Origin: Effrenium voratum
Lineage: Eukaryota > Sar > Dinophyceae > Suessiales > Symbiodiniaceae
Length of the DNA stretch: 64,000 nt
Assembly: GCA_963377175.1 (NCBI GenBank)
Contig: CAUJNA010003827.1
Location: forward strand, 1,127,646-1,191,645
Direction: 5' to 3'
Made by a program: the position numbers and the translations under genes. This document shows positions 1-11,260 of this stretch, piece by piece (within the stretch, counting starts at the first letter, position 1; each line of letters starts with the position of its first letter). The notes under the pieces were generated by a model. The model ran no database searches. It saw nothing but the letters and a program-made list of their open reading frames with translations, and was not told where the DNA came from.

Positions 1-1065
<1,065 letters not shown>

Positions 1066-1349
1066 AAAAGCCGCGTGGGTTTCTCGAGGGCCCAGGCCAA
1101 GTGTCTCCAGCATTGGATGAGAGGTGCCGGACACGGCCTCTCCGAGCCATCCACAGATTTCCCACACAAAACTCCTTATGCCGCGAAAGGACACGAGGAA
1201 ATTGGTGGGTCTCTGGGTGCTTGTGGGAAATGTTGCTGGGCCCCCGATGTCCTCCACAGATCTTCAGACGGGTAGAAAGTGGGTGCCTAGCAAAGGACAA
1301 CTCGCGGACCTAGCAATGCCCTACCTTTTTGGTTTGGTCTTTGTCTTGA

Positions 1350-1392
1350 CTAGGTACTCCAGTGGAGAGATTAGAATAAGGGTACCCTTTTG
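1350..1392 (+). mobile_element. family A fragment, 5' part only (A1)
   Basis: Matches the 5' 40 bases of family A (CTAGGTACTCCAG, then a TTAGAATAAGGGTACCC-like segment) and then diverges. No 3' terminal repeat follows, so the copy is truncated or decayed. Confidence 0.7.
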
Positions 1393-2510
1393 GCACACGG
1401 CGGGCGACGAGTTCGCCAGCTGACGGAGGGGCATGCCGCCCAACCATCTGAACAGGCCTGGTGGGACGGGTGCCCACCAGTGACACATACCACAGCCATC
1501 GCTGTGGAGAAAAGATCTGGCACTCAACGCGGTGAGGATGAAACATAAACAGGGGCTGACGGCATCAGGTCACAAGCGTAGTCAGCAAAGCATCCACGGC
1601 ATTGAGCCGGGACTGCATGGTTCGCTTCATCGGGGCTTGCCAGTAGGACAACACGATGCCCTTCAGCACAATGCCCAGGGCGCCAAGCATCTGCACAAAC
1701 TTCACCATGCCATTGAGAACCCCACACTGCCAAGCGGATTAGGAAATCTGCTTGTACACGTACCCAAGTCAGGAAAGGCCAGCATCCAGGGCCGCACAGG
1801 CGCTAAGAAGGCAAAGCCAAAGCCAGCTCCCACCACCACTGCAACCACTGTACTGCTAGGCGAGGAAAGTAAACGGAAAGGCCCGAGGAAAGTCGGCATA
1901 AAATGCTGTTGCTGGGCACCGTCACGTTGAACAGCTACCGGTTGATTATCAACCCCACAAGTCCGGTAGATGAGGATGTAGCAACGCCCAAGTAGTAGAG
2001 AAAAGCCGAAACACTGTACAACTGTAGGTCTCCAGAGAGGCAAAATCACCAAGGCTACAAGGAATGTAGAGCAGCAGCACCACACAGTATAAATCACTGC
2101 CGGAAGTGGAACTCCCGGGGAGGGACCATGAGGTTTGCACCCGGCACCTGGGGCATCAAATCGCCACCATGCAGTGAGAGGAGGGGGCCGAAGAACAGGG
2201 CCCATCCCTAACGCAGGGATGGGCACATGCAGCGGAACCCCACCAAAGCAATCCACACACCAGGACCAAAGCGAAGCAGCCATCAACGAAAGAGACCAAG
2301 CCAGGGGAAAGGGCGACACCACCAAAAAGGGGGAACAGCACGCCAACAGCACAACGGGCACAGCAGGGAGGCCACGAGGGGGCCCCGCACACGAAAAGCG
2401 GGGCACTGTGGAGGAGACCACAGCTTGGTGGACGACCAACGCACCATGGAGTGTCGCAGGTCCCCGGGGGCCCTACTCCCTGAGCTGAATGGATTTGGGC
2501 CAGACAGCTA

Positions 2511-2600
2511 TAAGGGTACCCTTTTTTCTGTAGTCTATTTTCGTAGGGGAACCCTCCCCAAAACACGGGTTAAGAAGGGGCACCTAGCTGTGGGACCTAG
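2511..2600 (+). mobile_element. family A element, 5' truncated (A2)
   Basis: Starts inside the family at TAAGGGTACCC, has the internal GTAGTCTATTTT and AGGGGAACCCTCCCC blocks, and ends with the intact 3' terminus GGGACCTAG. The first 30 or so bases of the family are missing. Confidence 0.8.
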
Positions 2601-4441
2601 CTGAGGTTCGGTGTTGCGGTTTGGAGCAATCTTGCATCGCGCACGTACACGGCACAGGCCACCAGCCAGCATCCACGTCATCCCCTTGCCAGCAGCTGCC
2701 ACTGCCAGTATCCAGGACAAATGAGTGGCTCTGAAAGGCAGGCATCCCCTTGCTTCAATGGTTTGAAAGGAAAATCATCCCCAAGTAACATAAAACATGG
2801 ATGGGGTACTTGGTGCAAACCATAATCCAAGGAATGCCCAAAACCAATGAAATCACAACTCAAAGAACCTTCATTTCTACAGTATGGTGCTCCACATTCA
2901 TCCCAAAGACTAGATTCTGACTGATCACGAGCTCAGCTACATCAGGGGGTTCGGTGGTTCTGACTTACGATCATGACGAGCCGTTTCCTACGTAGCTTAG
3001 CCCCTTAAGATTGGAAATCCAAGGCTGGACAGCTGCTTCCGTTTCACGCATGTGTGCCCTAACCTCTACACCAATGTGCCTCCTCCGACATTGTGCCTCC
3101 TCCGACATAGGAACTGAACACATTCTCCTCCAATCCGGCTATTAAACAAGTAGCTTCTTTCACCTCCTGACAAGTCTTCGGGGGCAACAACTCGTGGGCC
3201 GACCACCCCCCAACTCTCGAGCCCTGCCTCTGTGACCACGGAGCTGTGGTGATGCACGTGCGAGTTCTGGCGAGCCGTGCAGAACGAAAACAAATCGAGG
3301 ACAGGCTCTCTGATCAGATGAGGCTGGAAGCGTAGGTGATCTTTTGCTTCAAAATGAATGGATTTCCCTTGTAGATTATGCCCAGGCTCCATTTTTTTAG
3401 GCCAGGCACACTCAGGAAAGCAAGCGTGGAACCACAAAGGCCCCTAAGAACTGGCTCCAGGGACCCGCAGGTAGGTCCTACGCTTGGTTTGGGGAGGGCG
3501 CCTGGTGAGAGTTTCACCCCACCAAATGGCTACTGTAGACCCGCGACCCGCTTCGGCAGTATTCAGCCCCATCGGTATTTTGGATGCACCTCGTGCTGGG
3601 CCGTTGACAACTGCATTCCGTCGTGAATTGGAAGTACCAGGATCAGGGCCGATGCCGACAAGAATGACGTTCTCCCGCACAAGCGGAACAGCGCCGTCTT
3701 GCATCCTGAGAAGGTGGCAGAATGCAAAGTCTGTTGCACGAGAAACCAGGAGTGGCGACGCAGTCATATGACGCCGCTTCTGAGTCTTGGCGGTGGGCAA
3801 ATCATCCGCCGAGGGCGAACAAAAACCTTCAAGCCCTGTTCAACTTTGCAGCAACGCTGGATTCTGCATGGAGACTGGGACACCCTTTGTAGATTGGCTA
3901 CGGATAGGCTATGGTGGGCACTTTCTGGCCCTGCCACCAATTCGCCCCGGTTCCAACTTACCCATCGCAAGTCAGTCAGTGGGCCAAGAGGTTTTGCACA
4001 AATTACTAGCAGCCCCCACCTCCAGGGTGTCTTCATACATGCGCCAAATGGAAATGAACGACGTTTTGCTAATGGTGGTAACGGATTTGTCGGCATGCGT
4101 CTGGACGAACTAGAGTACTGAGAAACCCCGAACATGTTGAGCTCGCCCAGTGTCTCTTTGGACTACCATGCCTCAGCTCTATGTGAACATTGCAGCCAAT
4201 CGAGCGAAACCCCGCCGTCACCACCACCGCCACTGCCACCACCAAGACAAACCAAATCACAAAAGGGCCAGCATGTCAGTCCGAGCTTGCATGCCACCTA
4301 GTGTGCCTCTCTGGGAATTGTTTACCTATCTGATCGGTTGTTATACAGCTGACTGCACCTGTGGATCGCACAAATGTGTCAGAGTAGCATGTTCATTGGT
4401 CAAGTCCTTCTAAATTTCAGAGACTCGTTCTTGCAGCGAGA

Positions 4442-5753
4442 ATGCTTTCCCGGCTGTCAAGGCGACCCGTCAAACGACAAGGATTTCAGGCTTCAAGAAG
4501 GGGCCTGGAAGTCACACAAGTTTTCTGGTGGTTCATTTTTTGGGAACTCATCAATCGTACAAAGCACTCGAGCTTGAGTCAAGGTCAGCATCTGGAATGA
4601 GTTTGATGGCTTGGTTGAATCGTGTTGGGATTGGTGTTAGATTGGCATGTCTTTTCTTGGCGAGGGAAACCCTGCGCAATCTCTGGCAAGAGATTGGAAT
4701 TTTGGCTTAGGGTGTCCGCCAAAAACCAAAGTCAAGTTGCAACAACTTGCGCTGAAACATGACGTCCCAAGTTTTGACTCGTTCCTCCAATGCTCGGTTG
4801 CTTTCTGCTCCCCTGCTAAAAGTTTTTAACTTTTAGTGGTTTAATACGGAAAACCAAGTCATTAGTTGGCAAGAAGTTAAAGCTGCCGTCCTCTCCATGC
4901 AAACAAAGATTGTCGGATTGTCTCGAAAGGGAACCCCTCAAACCCATACCCTTTGTACGTGCCTAGCCCCGAATATGGAGTGGGGTTCATCCCCACTGTC
5001 CCCATTGACCCAACAGAAAACCATAATTTTGCGTACATGGCAGACGATGGCAGATGGGCAGCCACCTCTGCTCGGTACCCGGCATGCCTTGTACACTGCG
5101 GGGGTGTGCAACCACAAGTGAAAGGCGTAGTACAGAGGCTCCTTGCGCACCCAAACTTGCCCAGTGACCCTAGAAGAAACAGGGAACCCAGGGTTGTGGG
5201 GAATGACCACTTCTGCGATACAACAGAAAGGGCTTCCCAAAGACTCTTTTGTTCTTGTAAAGGGGAATTCCCTTCTACCCTGGGGTGGACCATTTTTAGT
5301 GGAGAATGCACCGAGAGAAAAGAAGGGCGTCGAGTTCCTCGGCTTGTGTGCAATGTGCGTGGTGAAAAAAAACAAGGAACCACGACCCAAAGATGGACGC
5401 CCAGAGAAAAATTCCATTGCTTCGCCCCTCATGAAAGCGCGAAAGGAACGCCGCCATCCATTTCTAGGTCCTCCAGATTTGAGAGGTTAGAAAAAGGGTA
5501 CCCTTTGTCTGTGTCTATTTTAGGAGAACCCCTCCCGCAAAAAAGAAACAGTTAAAGTTGGCACCTAGCTGGGGGACCTAGAATGAACAAAACAACCAGT
5601 TCAAGGGGGAGAGACCTCGTGGAGGGGCAACCTGGATGGAACTATCGCCTATGGCCCAAGGCCGTTCTCAGGCATGCCACAGGTCAGTGCATGTGACCCA
5701 GTCATGATCTGAATGTCCTTCACAAGGACAGCCACAAGAATCATACTATCTAG
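4442..5753 (+). CDS. hypothetical spliced gene, three exons, function unknown
   Basis: Model: exons 4442-4796, 4909-5467 and 5582-5753, with the two gaps being a family C and a family A element. The first ATG gives a basic N-terminus (MLSRLSRRPVKRQ) followed by an aromatic hydrophobic stretch. Phases match at both junctions (1 and 2), and total length is divisible by three with TAG at 5751. The frame has no TAA or TAG before that, but six TGA codons: five in exon 1 (three of them clustered in a hydrophobic stretch) and one at 5694. If TGA ends translation, the longest clean part is the 170-codon frame within exon 2 plus 37 codons of exon 3. Trp content would be unusually high, which argues against normal coding. 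No domain recognised. The alternative is a decayed gene or chance. Confidence 0.3.
4797..4908 (+). repeat. family C hairpin element, intron-like (C1)
   Basis: Family C consensus: GTTGCTTTCTGCTCCCCTGC, a CTAAAAG...CTTTTAG hairpin, TTTAATGGAAAACCCATTAG, TTGGCAAAAAGTTAAAGTCC, then a terminus like AATGCACCAAAG. This copy starts GTTGC after TGCTCG and ends AAACAAAG, so it is bounded GT...AG. Its 3' third has diverged. The hairpin arms are perfect. Confidence 0.85.
5464..5581 (+). mobile_element. family A element, full length (A3)
   Basis: Family A reference copy: CTAGGTCCTCCAG at the left and its inverted partner CTGGGGGACCTAG at the right, about 115-125 bp, with internal GAGAGGTTAGAATAAGGG, GTAGTCTATTTTAG and GGGGAACCCTCCC blocks. 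Read as an intron it runs 5468-5581, GTCC...CTAG. No coding capacity, so it is a non-autonomous MITE-like unit. Confidence 0.9.
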
Positions 5754-5855
5754 CCTCCCACCAATTCAGACGGAACCTGACAGGGGGGTCCATGGAAGAC
5801 GATGTTCATTTGAAAAGGAACCCCCTGTCAGGCTCCATGTTAATTGGTATGAGGG
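5754..5855. mobile_element. family I inverted-repeat element (I1)
   Basis: Terminal inverted repeats: CTCCCACCAATTCAGACGG on the left against CCATGTTAATTGGTATGAGG on the right, with an inner pair CCTGACAGGG/CCCCCTGTCAGG. Family I recurs at 29021, 35408, 43081 and 45973 with the shared core CCCACTAACATGGCACCTG. Confidence 0.8.
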
Positions 5856-6502
5856 TTCCTACGGCGGCGCACAACTCATTGGACACAGGAAGTATTCCTT
5901 GTCATCACTAAACATGAGAGCTGTTTGCTTTAAAGGGCAACAAAATGAAATTCCGCAGATCTGCAAACAACCTCTGCCACTCGCCACTTGCACTCCACAC
6001 TCCCAGCCCAATGCACTTCCTTCAACAACACACACTCTGCGGCAATGATCGAGAACATTGCCTTTTACCGGATGCCACATGAAACCAAAACAAAAGAAGC
6101 CCAGTTGAAATTGGTAGATGAATCTGGGATCGGACCCCTCGTTTGGTTTCCTTCTAAACAATCTTTGGGGGAGTACCTTTGCTACCTCAGTTTGGCCCAA
6201 ACCAAAAAAAAGTTTGATTCTGGTCCATATTTAGTAAAAGTTGAAACTCAAACAAAACACTAACATATTGAAAGCACTGTTTTCGGGTGGAATCGCTGGC
6301 AGCTTTGTGGTGCCAGGATCTTCCGGGATCACCACCGACTGAGGCAGCGGCTACCACCAGGTAGTGCGCGAGGAAGCACACCTTGACTCAAGTCAGGCAG
6401 CTGTGAACATGTCAGCGTGTTTTTGTTTTTTTCCCCAACAGCTGAAAGCTTTGGGGTCTCAGCCCAGATAGGCTCCGGGGTGGTTCGGGGCGACCCTGAG
6501 CT
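5856..6502. other. unique sequence, nothing recognised
   Basis: No repeat family or supported gene. Short frames on both strands are no longer than chance allows. Confidence 0.5.
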
Positions 6503-7230
6503 AAGGTTCCACCAGGGTTCCACCAGGGTTCCACCAGGGTTCCACCAGGGTTCCACCAGGGGTTCCACCAGGGTTCCACCAGGGGTTCCACCAGGGTTCC
6601 ACCAGGGTTGTACCAGGGTTCCACGAGGGTTCCACTCCACCAGGGTTCCACCAGGGTTCCACCAGGTTCTGCAAGGGCGGGGTGGTCTGGGGTGGTTTGA
6701 GGTAAGGTTCCACGAGGGTTCCACCAGGGTTCCACCAATTTCTTCGAGGTTTCACGAGGGTTCCACCAGGGTTCCACCAGGGTTCCACCAGGGTTCCAAC
6801 AGGGTTCGATGAGGGTTCCACCAGGTTCGAGGAAGTTCCACGAGGGTTCCACCAGGGCTGCAGGGTGGTCCGGGGTGGTTTGAGGTAAGGTTCCACGAGG
6901 GTTCCACCAGGCTTCCACCAGGGTTCCACCAGCCCGTCGTGCTCCGGACGAGGGTTCCACCAGGGTTCCACCAATTTCTTCGAGGGTCCGGGAAGGTTCC
7001 ACGAGGGTTCTCACCAGGGTTCCACCAGCGGTCCGGGCTGGTTTGAGGTAATGTTCCATGAGAATTCCACCAGAATTCCACCAGGTTTTGCAAGTCCAGC
7101 ACTGTTCTAGCAGGGTCCCACGAGGTTCTGCGAGGGCTGCGGGGTGGTCCGGGGGGGTTTGAGGTAAGGTTGTATGAGGGTTTCAGGGTTCCACAGGATT
7201 CCACACGGGTTCCACAAGGCTCCACAATGC
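6503..7230. repeat. 11-bp minisatellite with higher-order units
   Basis: Tandem copies of GTTCCACCAGG (11 bp) with variants such as GTTCCACGAGG. Every 170-200 bp the array is broken by a related spacer containing GGGGTGGTCCGGGGTGGTTTGAGGT-like sequence (near 6680, 6865, 7030 and 7140), giving a higher-order period. Because 33 bp is eleven codons, the minus strand shows open frames of an eleven-residue repeat (NPGGTLVEPWW). These are repeat artefacts. Confidence 0.93.
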
Positions 7231-7609
7231 TCCACCAAGGGTGTGTCGTGCGCCCGTCGTCTGAAAAGCCATCGGATCAAGATCGCTTTGCTCATGGGCG
7301 GAACACTAATCAAAACCGAAATCAATGGTTTTTAGCACACTTTCACTGTTTTGTGACTTGCTCACTTGCTCAGGCAAATGTTGGCTTTGTGGCAAATCAG
7401 ATCACGTCGCTGCGGAACTCACGGCGCAGCAGAGTAAATGCTTGGCATCGCTGCTTGGTGGGCTTTGGGTTCCAAGAATTCCACGAGGCTGCGAGGGCTA
7501 TGAGGTCAGAAGGTTTCCACCAAATTCTGCAAAAGCTATGGGGCAGCCCTGAGGAAAGGTTCCAGCAAAGTTTCACGCTGAGCTCAGGTTCACCGGCCTA
7601 GGTCGGGGC

Positions 7610-8160
7610 CCGATTGCAGCACCGTTTGGGCCCGATCGGCCCCGATTGCGCCATCGCGCCCCGATCGGGGCCCGACTCAGTCGGGCCCCGTCAATTGTAC
7701 CAAGCTGGCATCGCCTAGTTTTGCTGTAGATACAGTTGCAATCCGCATTTATAAGGAAAACCGGCGTTGAGCTATAATATGGGTGGCATGGGGTTGCACC
7801 ACGGGACGATCGGGGCCCGATTGCAGCGTCGGGCCCCGATCGGGCCCCGTCGGGCCCCGATCGGGCCCCGATTGCACCTTCGGGCCCCGATCGGGCCCCG
7901 ATTGCGCCGTCGGGGCCCGACTCAGTCGGGCCCCGTCAATCGTACCAAGCTGGCATCGCCTAGTTTTGCTATTGATACAGTTGCAATCCGCATGCTAAGG
8001 AAAACCGGCGTTGAGCTATAATATGGGTGGTTGGGGTTGCACCACGGGACGATCGGGGCCCGATTGCACCGTCGGGCCCCGATCGGGCCCCGATTGCGCC
8101 GTCGGGCCCCGATCGGGCCCCGATTGCGCCGTCGGGCCCCGATCAGGGCGAGATTGCGCT
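7610..8160. repeat. GC-rich 245-bp direct repeat with GGGCCCCGATC subrepeats
   Basis: Short palindromic units (GGGCCCCGATCGGGCCCCG) alternate with a unique block that starts TCAATTGTACCAAGCTGGC near 7691 and recurs near 7936, a 245-bp period. The block includes CAGTTGCAATCCGCAT and GAGCTATAATATGGGTGG. Open frames here are repeat shadows. Confidence 0.92.
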
Positions 8161-8960
8161 GTCACTCGTAGCTTTGCTTTACAAGGCAGCATCCTCAGCA
8201 ACACCGGCCGTAAGGATGGTCCGGGGCGTTCCGCGAGGATTCTGGGAGGGTGTGGTGCTGTTGGGGATATCGCCCGAGCTTATTTTATTTTTTTTGCGAA
8301 TGGGGTTTACCACACGTCGTCATGGCAAGCAAATTAACAATGTGGAATGATCGGGGACCTTCCTTATATTGCCCTCCTTCCTAATAACATGGGCGTGTAC
8401 TTCTTCATTTGTGATATCCTTTGGGTTGGTTGAAAGGGGAGCGAAAGAGAAACCACCCATTTTGGGAGTTTCCCTGTTTGAGACCCACCGTCATACCTTC
8501 GCTCTCCCTGGAAAATGGCCTGTAGGCAACTTTCAGCAGGTTCAAGGAAAGAGTACTCATATTACAATGCTTACGTGTCAAAACAATAATTAAACCCTGG
8601 CTATATTATATGTAAAGGTAGAATGGAATCAACAACACTTGGGCTTCTTGCCACATCAACGCAAAGCACGGCTATGATGTCAGCTCTAATCACCACGTGA
8701 GCGTTCAACACCTTGTATGAGTATGTAGAGCTCGAACGTCACGCCTGCCGCCTTTCCGGGCTGTCATGTATGAAACCCCGTATATTGCCAGTAGCGCGCT
8801 CATGGAGTTTCTTGTGGTTAAGCCAATTCGCAATGGGCTCATTTGCAACATCTTGAGAATCCGAAGGATGTACACGGGTGCCTGCATTTTCTAAGCATAA
8901 TGTATTAAAACTCTCTCTGCCCTTTTCCTCTTGCCCCTTCCCCCCAAACAAAATGAGACC

Positions 8961-9463
8961 ATGGTGTATTCAAATAAATGGGGTTTATGGTTTATAGTTG
9001 CCTCGCCCATAGCCTATGTTAAGCCAGGTATCCCCTACCAAAACGGCCAATGGGGAGGCTCGGGCGCTGCATGTTTGCCACCAAATGCGGATGCAGCTCA
9101 GGCACCACCACGCCGTTGTAGCTCAGCGGCACGGTCTGGCACGCTTCAATTCAAGCGATTTCAGCAACTCACGCTTCGAACAGTGGGGGTAAAGGTCATA
9201 TATGCTCGGTTGCTTTCTGCTCCCCTGCTAAAAGATTAACTTTGAGTGGTTTAATGGAAAACCTATTAGTTGGCAAAAAGTTAAAGTCCTAAGCTCCAAG
9301 CCAAATGCACCAAAGCATGCATGATTTGTGTGGGAAGAACATTTTTGGGCACAACGTCTACATGAAAATGTGTGTCCACCAACCGTTTGGGGCTCGTCCC
9401 AATCAACATTGTAGCCATCCAAATTCACTTTTTGTCAAGCATTCTCTGAAGCAGACTGTCTGA
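8961..9463 (+). CDS. hypothetical two-exon gene, function unknown
   Basis: Model: exon 8961-9208 and exon 9316-9463, the gap being a family C element bounded GT...AG. The ATG at 8961 begins a hydrophobic N-terminus (MVYSNKWGLWFIVASPIAY) that could be a signal peptide or anchor. Exon 1 ends in phase 2. After the element is removed the frame stays open for 48 more codons, including Cys/His residues (HDLCGKNIFGHNVYMKM), to TGA at 9461; reading through TGA, the next stop is TAA at 9548. The phase match gives modest support. No family recognised. Total about 131 residues. Confidence 0.33.
9209..9315 (+). repeat. family C hairpin element, intron-like (C2)
   Basis: Close to consensus over its whole length, from GTTGCTTTCTGCTCCCC to AATGCACCAAAG, with hairpin arms CTAAAAG and CTTTGAG. 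Preceded by GCTCG as in most copies. Confidence 0.9.
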
Positions 9464-9510
9464 CGCAAATTCGAGTCTATATCATTCAGCATCAATACTG
9501 TAAGCCTCAA

Positions 9511-10233
9511 ATGCATAAACAAATGCATAAGGATAATCAGGAAAACATAACATACACACACAAACACAATTCAACAGCTGAATTTGGTGATGGGAACAAC
9601 AACCACCAGGTTCTATCAGTTGTTCATTGTCGTCCCCTTCACTGCATGAAGGCCTCCAAAGACAACGCGCATGGATCTTTAGGTCTTGCCCTTGCCCAGA
9701 TCCTTCCTCGAGTGCTCAGGAGGGAGTCATTGGATCGCACTGAGAACTGCTCTCCCGAGTCAGGATCTTTCCAGGAGGGCTTCATGTTTTCCGGATTGAT
9801 CACAAGAAAGATTGCAGTGTGGCCTTGTGCCTTGAAGACACAAGGGGAATCCATGCCCTGTCTCACAGTCGCATTCCGCTGGATTCCAAATGATTTTTGT
9901 GAAAGTTGCTCCGAGGACAATCCTTCATGTGTAAGGCCCACGTCAATCAGATCAAAAGGCAGAAACACTCGGGTGTGTCGTGGGGCCTTTACAATAGTGG
10001 CCGAGCTTCATGACGGTCCCTACTCCCAAGTAAAAGGGTGCGGCCTTAGTGGTCAAAATCCTGGGCTTGATGATGGTCCCCATGTATATTTGGTGCTTTG
10101 GTTGCACAGACTTTACTGCGAAACGTCAGTGCGCACCGTTCTCAGCCAGGGCGTGACAGCATCGACCTGGGCAGATGCGATGACTCAGACTGAATGCAGA
10201 GTGGTTGCTGTTCTCGGCTTGTCTCAATGTTGA
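9511..10233 (+). CDS. hypothetical ORF, 240 codons
   Basis: Longest plus-strand frame outside the tandem repeats that has an ATG start. The N-terminus is polar (MHKQMHKDNQENITYTHKH), the middle is Ser/Cys-rich, and there is no clear membrane segment or known motif. It follows the two-exon model by about 50 bases. Against it: the opposite strand also has a long open frame (9639-9968) that can be linked to minus-strand frames at 10020-10310 through small CAG-ending introns, so the coding strand is undecided and chance is possible. Confidence 0.25.
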   Translation: MHKQMHKDNQENITYTHKHNSTAEFGDGNNNHQVLSVVHCRPLHCMKASKDNAHGSLGLALAQILPRVLRRESLDRTENCSPESGSFQEGFMFSGLITRKIAVWPCALKTQGESMPCLTVAFRWIPNDFCESCSEDNPSCVRPTSIRSKGRNTRVCRGAFTIVAELHDGPYSQVKGCGLSGQNPGLDDGPHVYLVLWLHRLYCETSVRTVLSQGVTASTWADAMTQTECRVVAVLGLSQC

Positions 10234-10239
10234 CCACGC

Positions 10240-10715
10240 TAAAGGTAAACCAGCAATCCGATTGGTAAACAAGGCGCGCTGTTGCAGGTCGCAAAAAGCT
10301 TGCTGAATTTGCGTTCATGCGTCCGTGATCTTCTGACGGATTTGTAAGCAGGTCACATGCTTCTGTGGACCTGCGGGTCGCGGCAACCCGGGCCAAAGGT
10401 TGAGCTAAATGAGGGTCGAAGAATTGGAGACGCGCTGTTCAACACCAAAACTGCCGTTAGTAGGTGCTCGTCCAACTAAATAGCCACATTGACCACCTGT
10501 AGGTGAAACTGCCTATCGAGTTGGCACGTAGGCCATCTGCAAGCCCATGTAGCCCCTCGGACAAGTCATCACTCATCAACACTCTTCCAGACAATCTAAG
10601 CGGCGAGCTCAATCATGGTTCTGGCTCCTGCTATTGGATCCCCCTGACTGGCTACCGGGCGGAGCTCGATTGTTGGTGCCTGGTCATTGAATTTGTGGGG
10701 ATATTTGTTGTTGGC
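10240..10715. other. unique sequence before the CTG array
   Basis: No dispersed repeat. Minus-strand frames here could be upstream exons of a minus-strand gene opposite 9639-10233, but this is not supported strongly enough to call. Confidence 0.35.
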
Positions 10716-10870
<155 letters not shown>

Positions 10871-11039
10871 TTGCCAATGCGGTTGTTTAATGTACATTTG
10901 CTGTTTTGTGATTGTTTGCTTGGTTTGTTGTTTGCTTGTTTGCTTGCTTGTTTGTTTGCTTGTTTGCTTGCTGGCTTGCTTCTCTTTGCGTGCACTGTGT
11001 GTTGTTTCATGCTAATTGTTGATGCTAATTGCATTGACA

Positions 11040-11187
11040 ATGAGTCAACCAAACAAACCAGCAAACACACAAACAAGCAAACAACTGACTGCAAAGCAAT
11101 CCAAAGAACACCGATGCATGAACACACGCAAACACAAACAGGCACACAACACACAACACACAACACACAAACACGCAGGCAAGCAAG

Positions 11188-11227
<40 letters not shown>

Positions 11228-11260
11228 CGCTAGCTAGCTAGCTAGCTAGCTAGCTAGCTG
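11040..11260. repeat. CAAA/CACA, CAGG and CTAG microsatellites
   Basis: A CAAA/CACA-rich stretch leads into CAGG repeats (about 11187-11228), directly followed by a self-complementary CTAG array (11229-11260). The abrupt switch lies at GGCAGGCGCTAGC. Confidence 0.95.

Larger units (their letters stand above)
1066..4441. other. unique sequence without a recognised gene
   Basis: Apart from two family A fragments (1350-1392 and 2511-2600) this stretch holds no repeat that I recognise. A 245-codon minus-strand frame (1702-2439) is hydrophobic and Pro/Cys-rich. A minus-strand path with a GTACGT donor and a CTAAT...GGCAG acceptor near 1725-1761 can be drawn into a 48-codon tail, but the chain rests on free choice of splice sites, so I do not call a gene. 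Confidence 0.4.

Noticed and set aside
1310..1765. Minus-strand spliced gene with GTACGT donor and CTAAT...GGCAG acceptor
   Set aside because: The splice signals are good, but the donor phase needed depends on choosing among several upstream frames, and the frame contains a TGA. Not better than chance.
9110..9190. tRNA-like segment with GTAGCTCAGCGG
   Set aside because: The D-arm-like word is present but no matching acceptor stem, anticodon arm or GGTTCRANNCC B box follows at the right distance.
9639..10396. Minus-strand four-exon gene opposite the 9511-10233 ORF
   Set aside because: Three introns of 46-68 bases with CAG or AAG ends can be made phase-consistent, but each was picked from several options and the plus strand is equally open.
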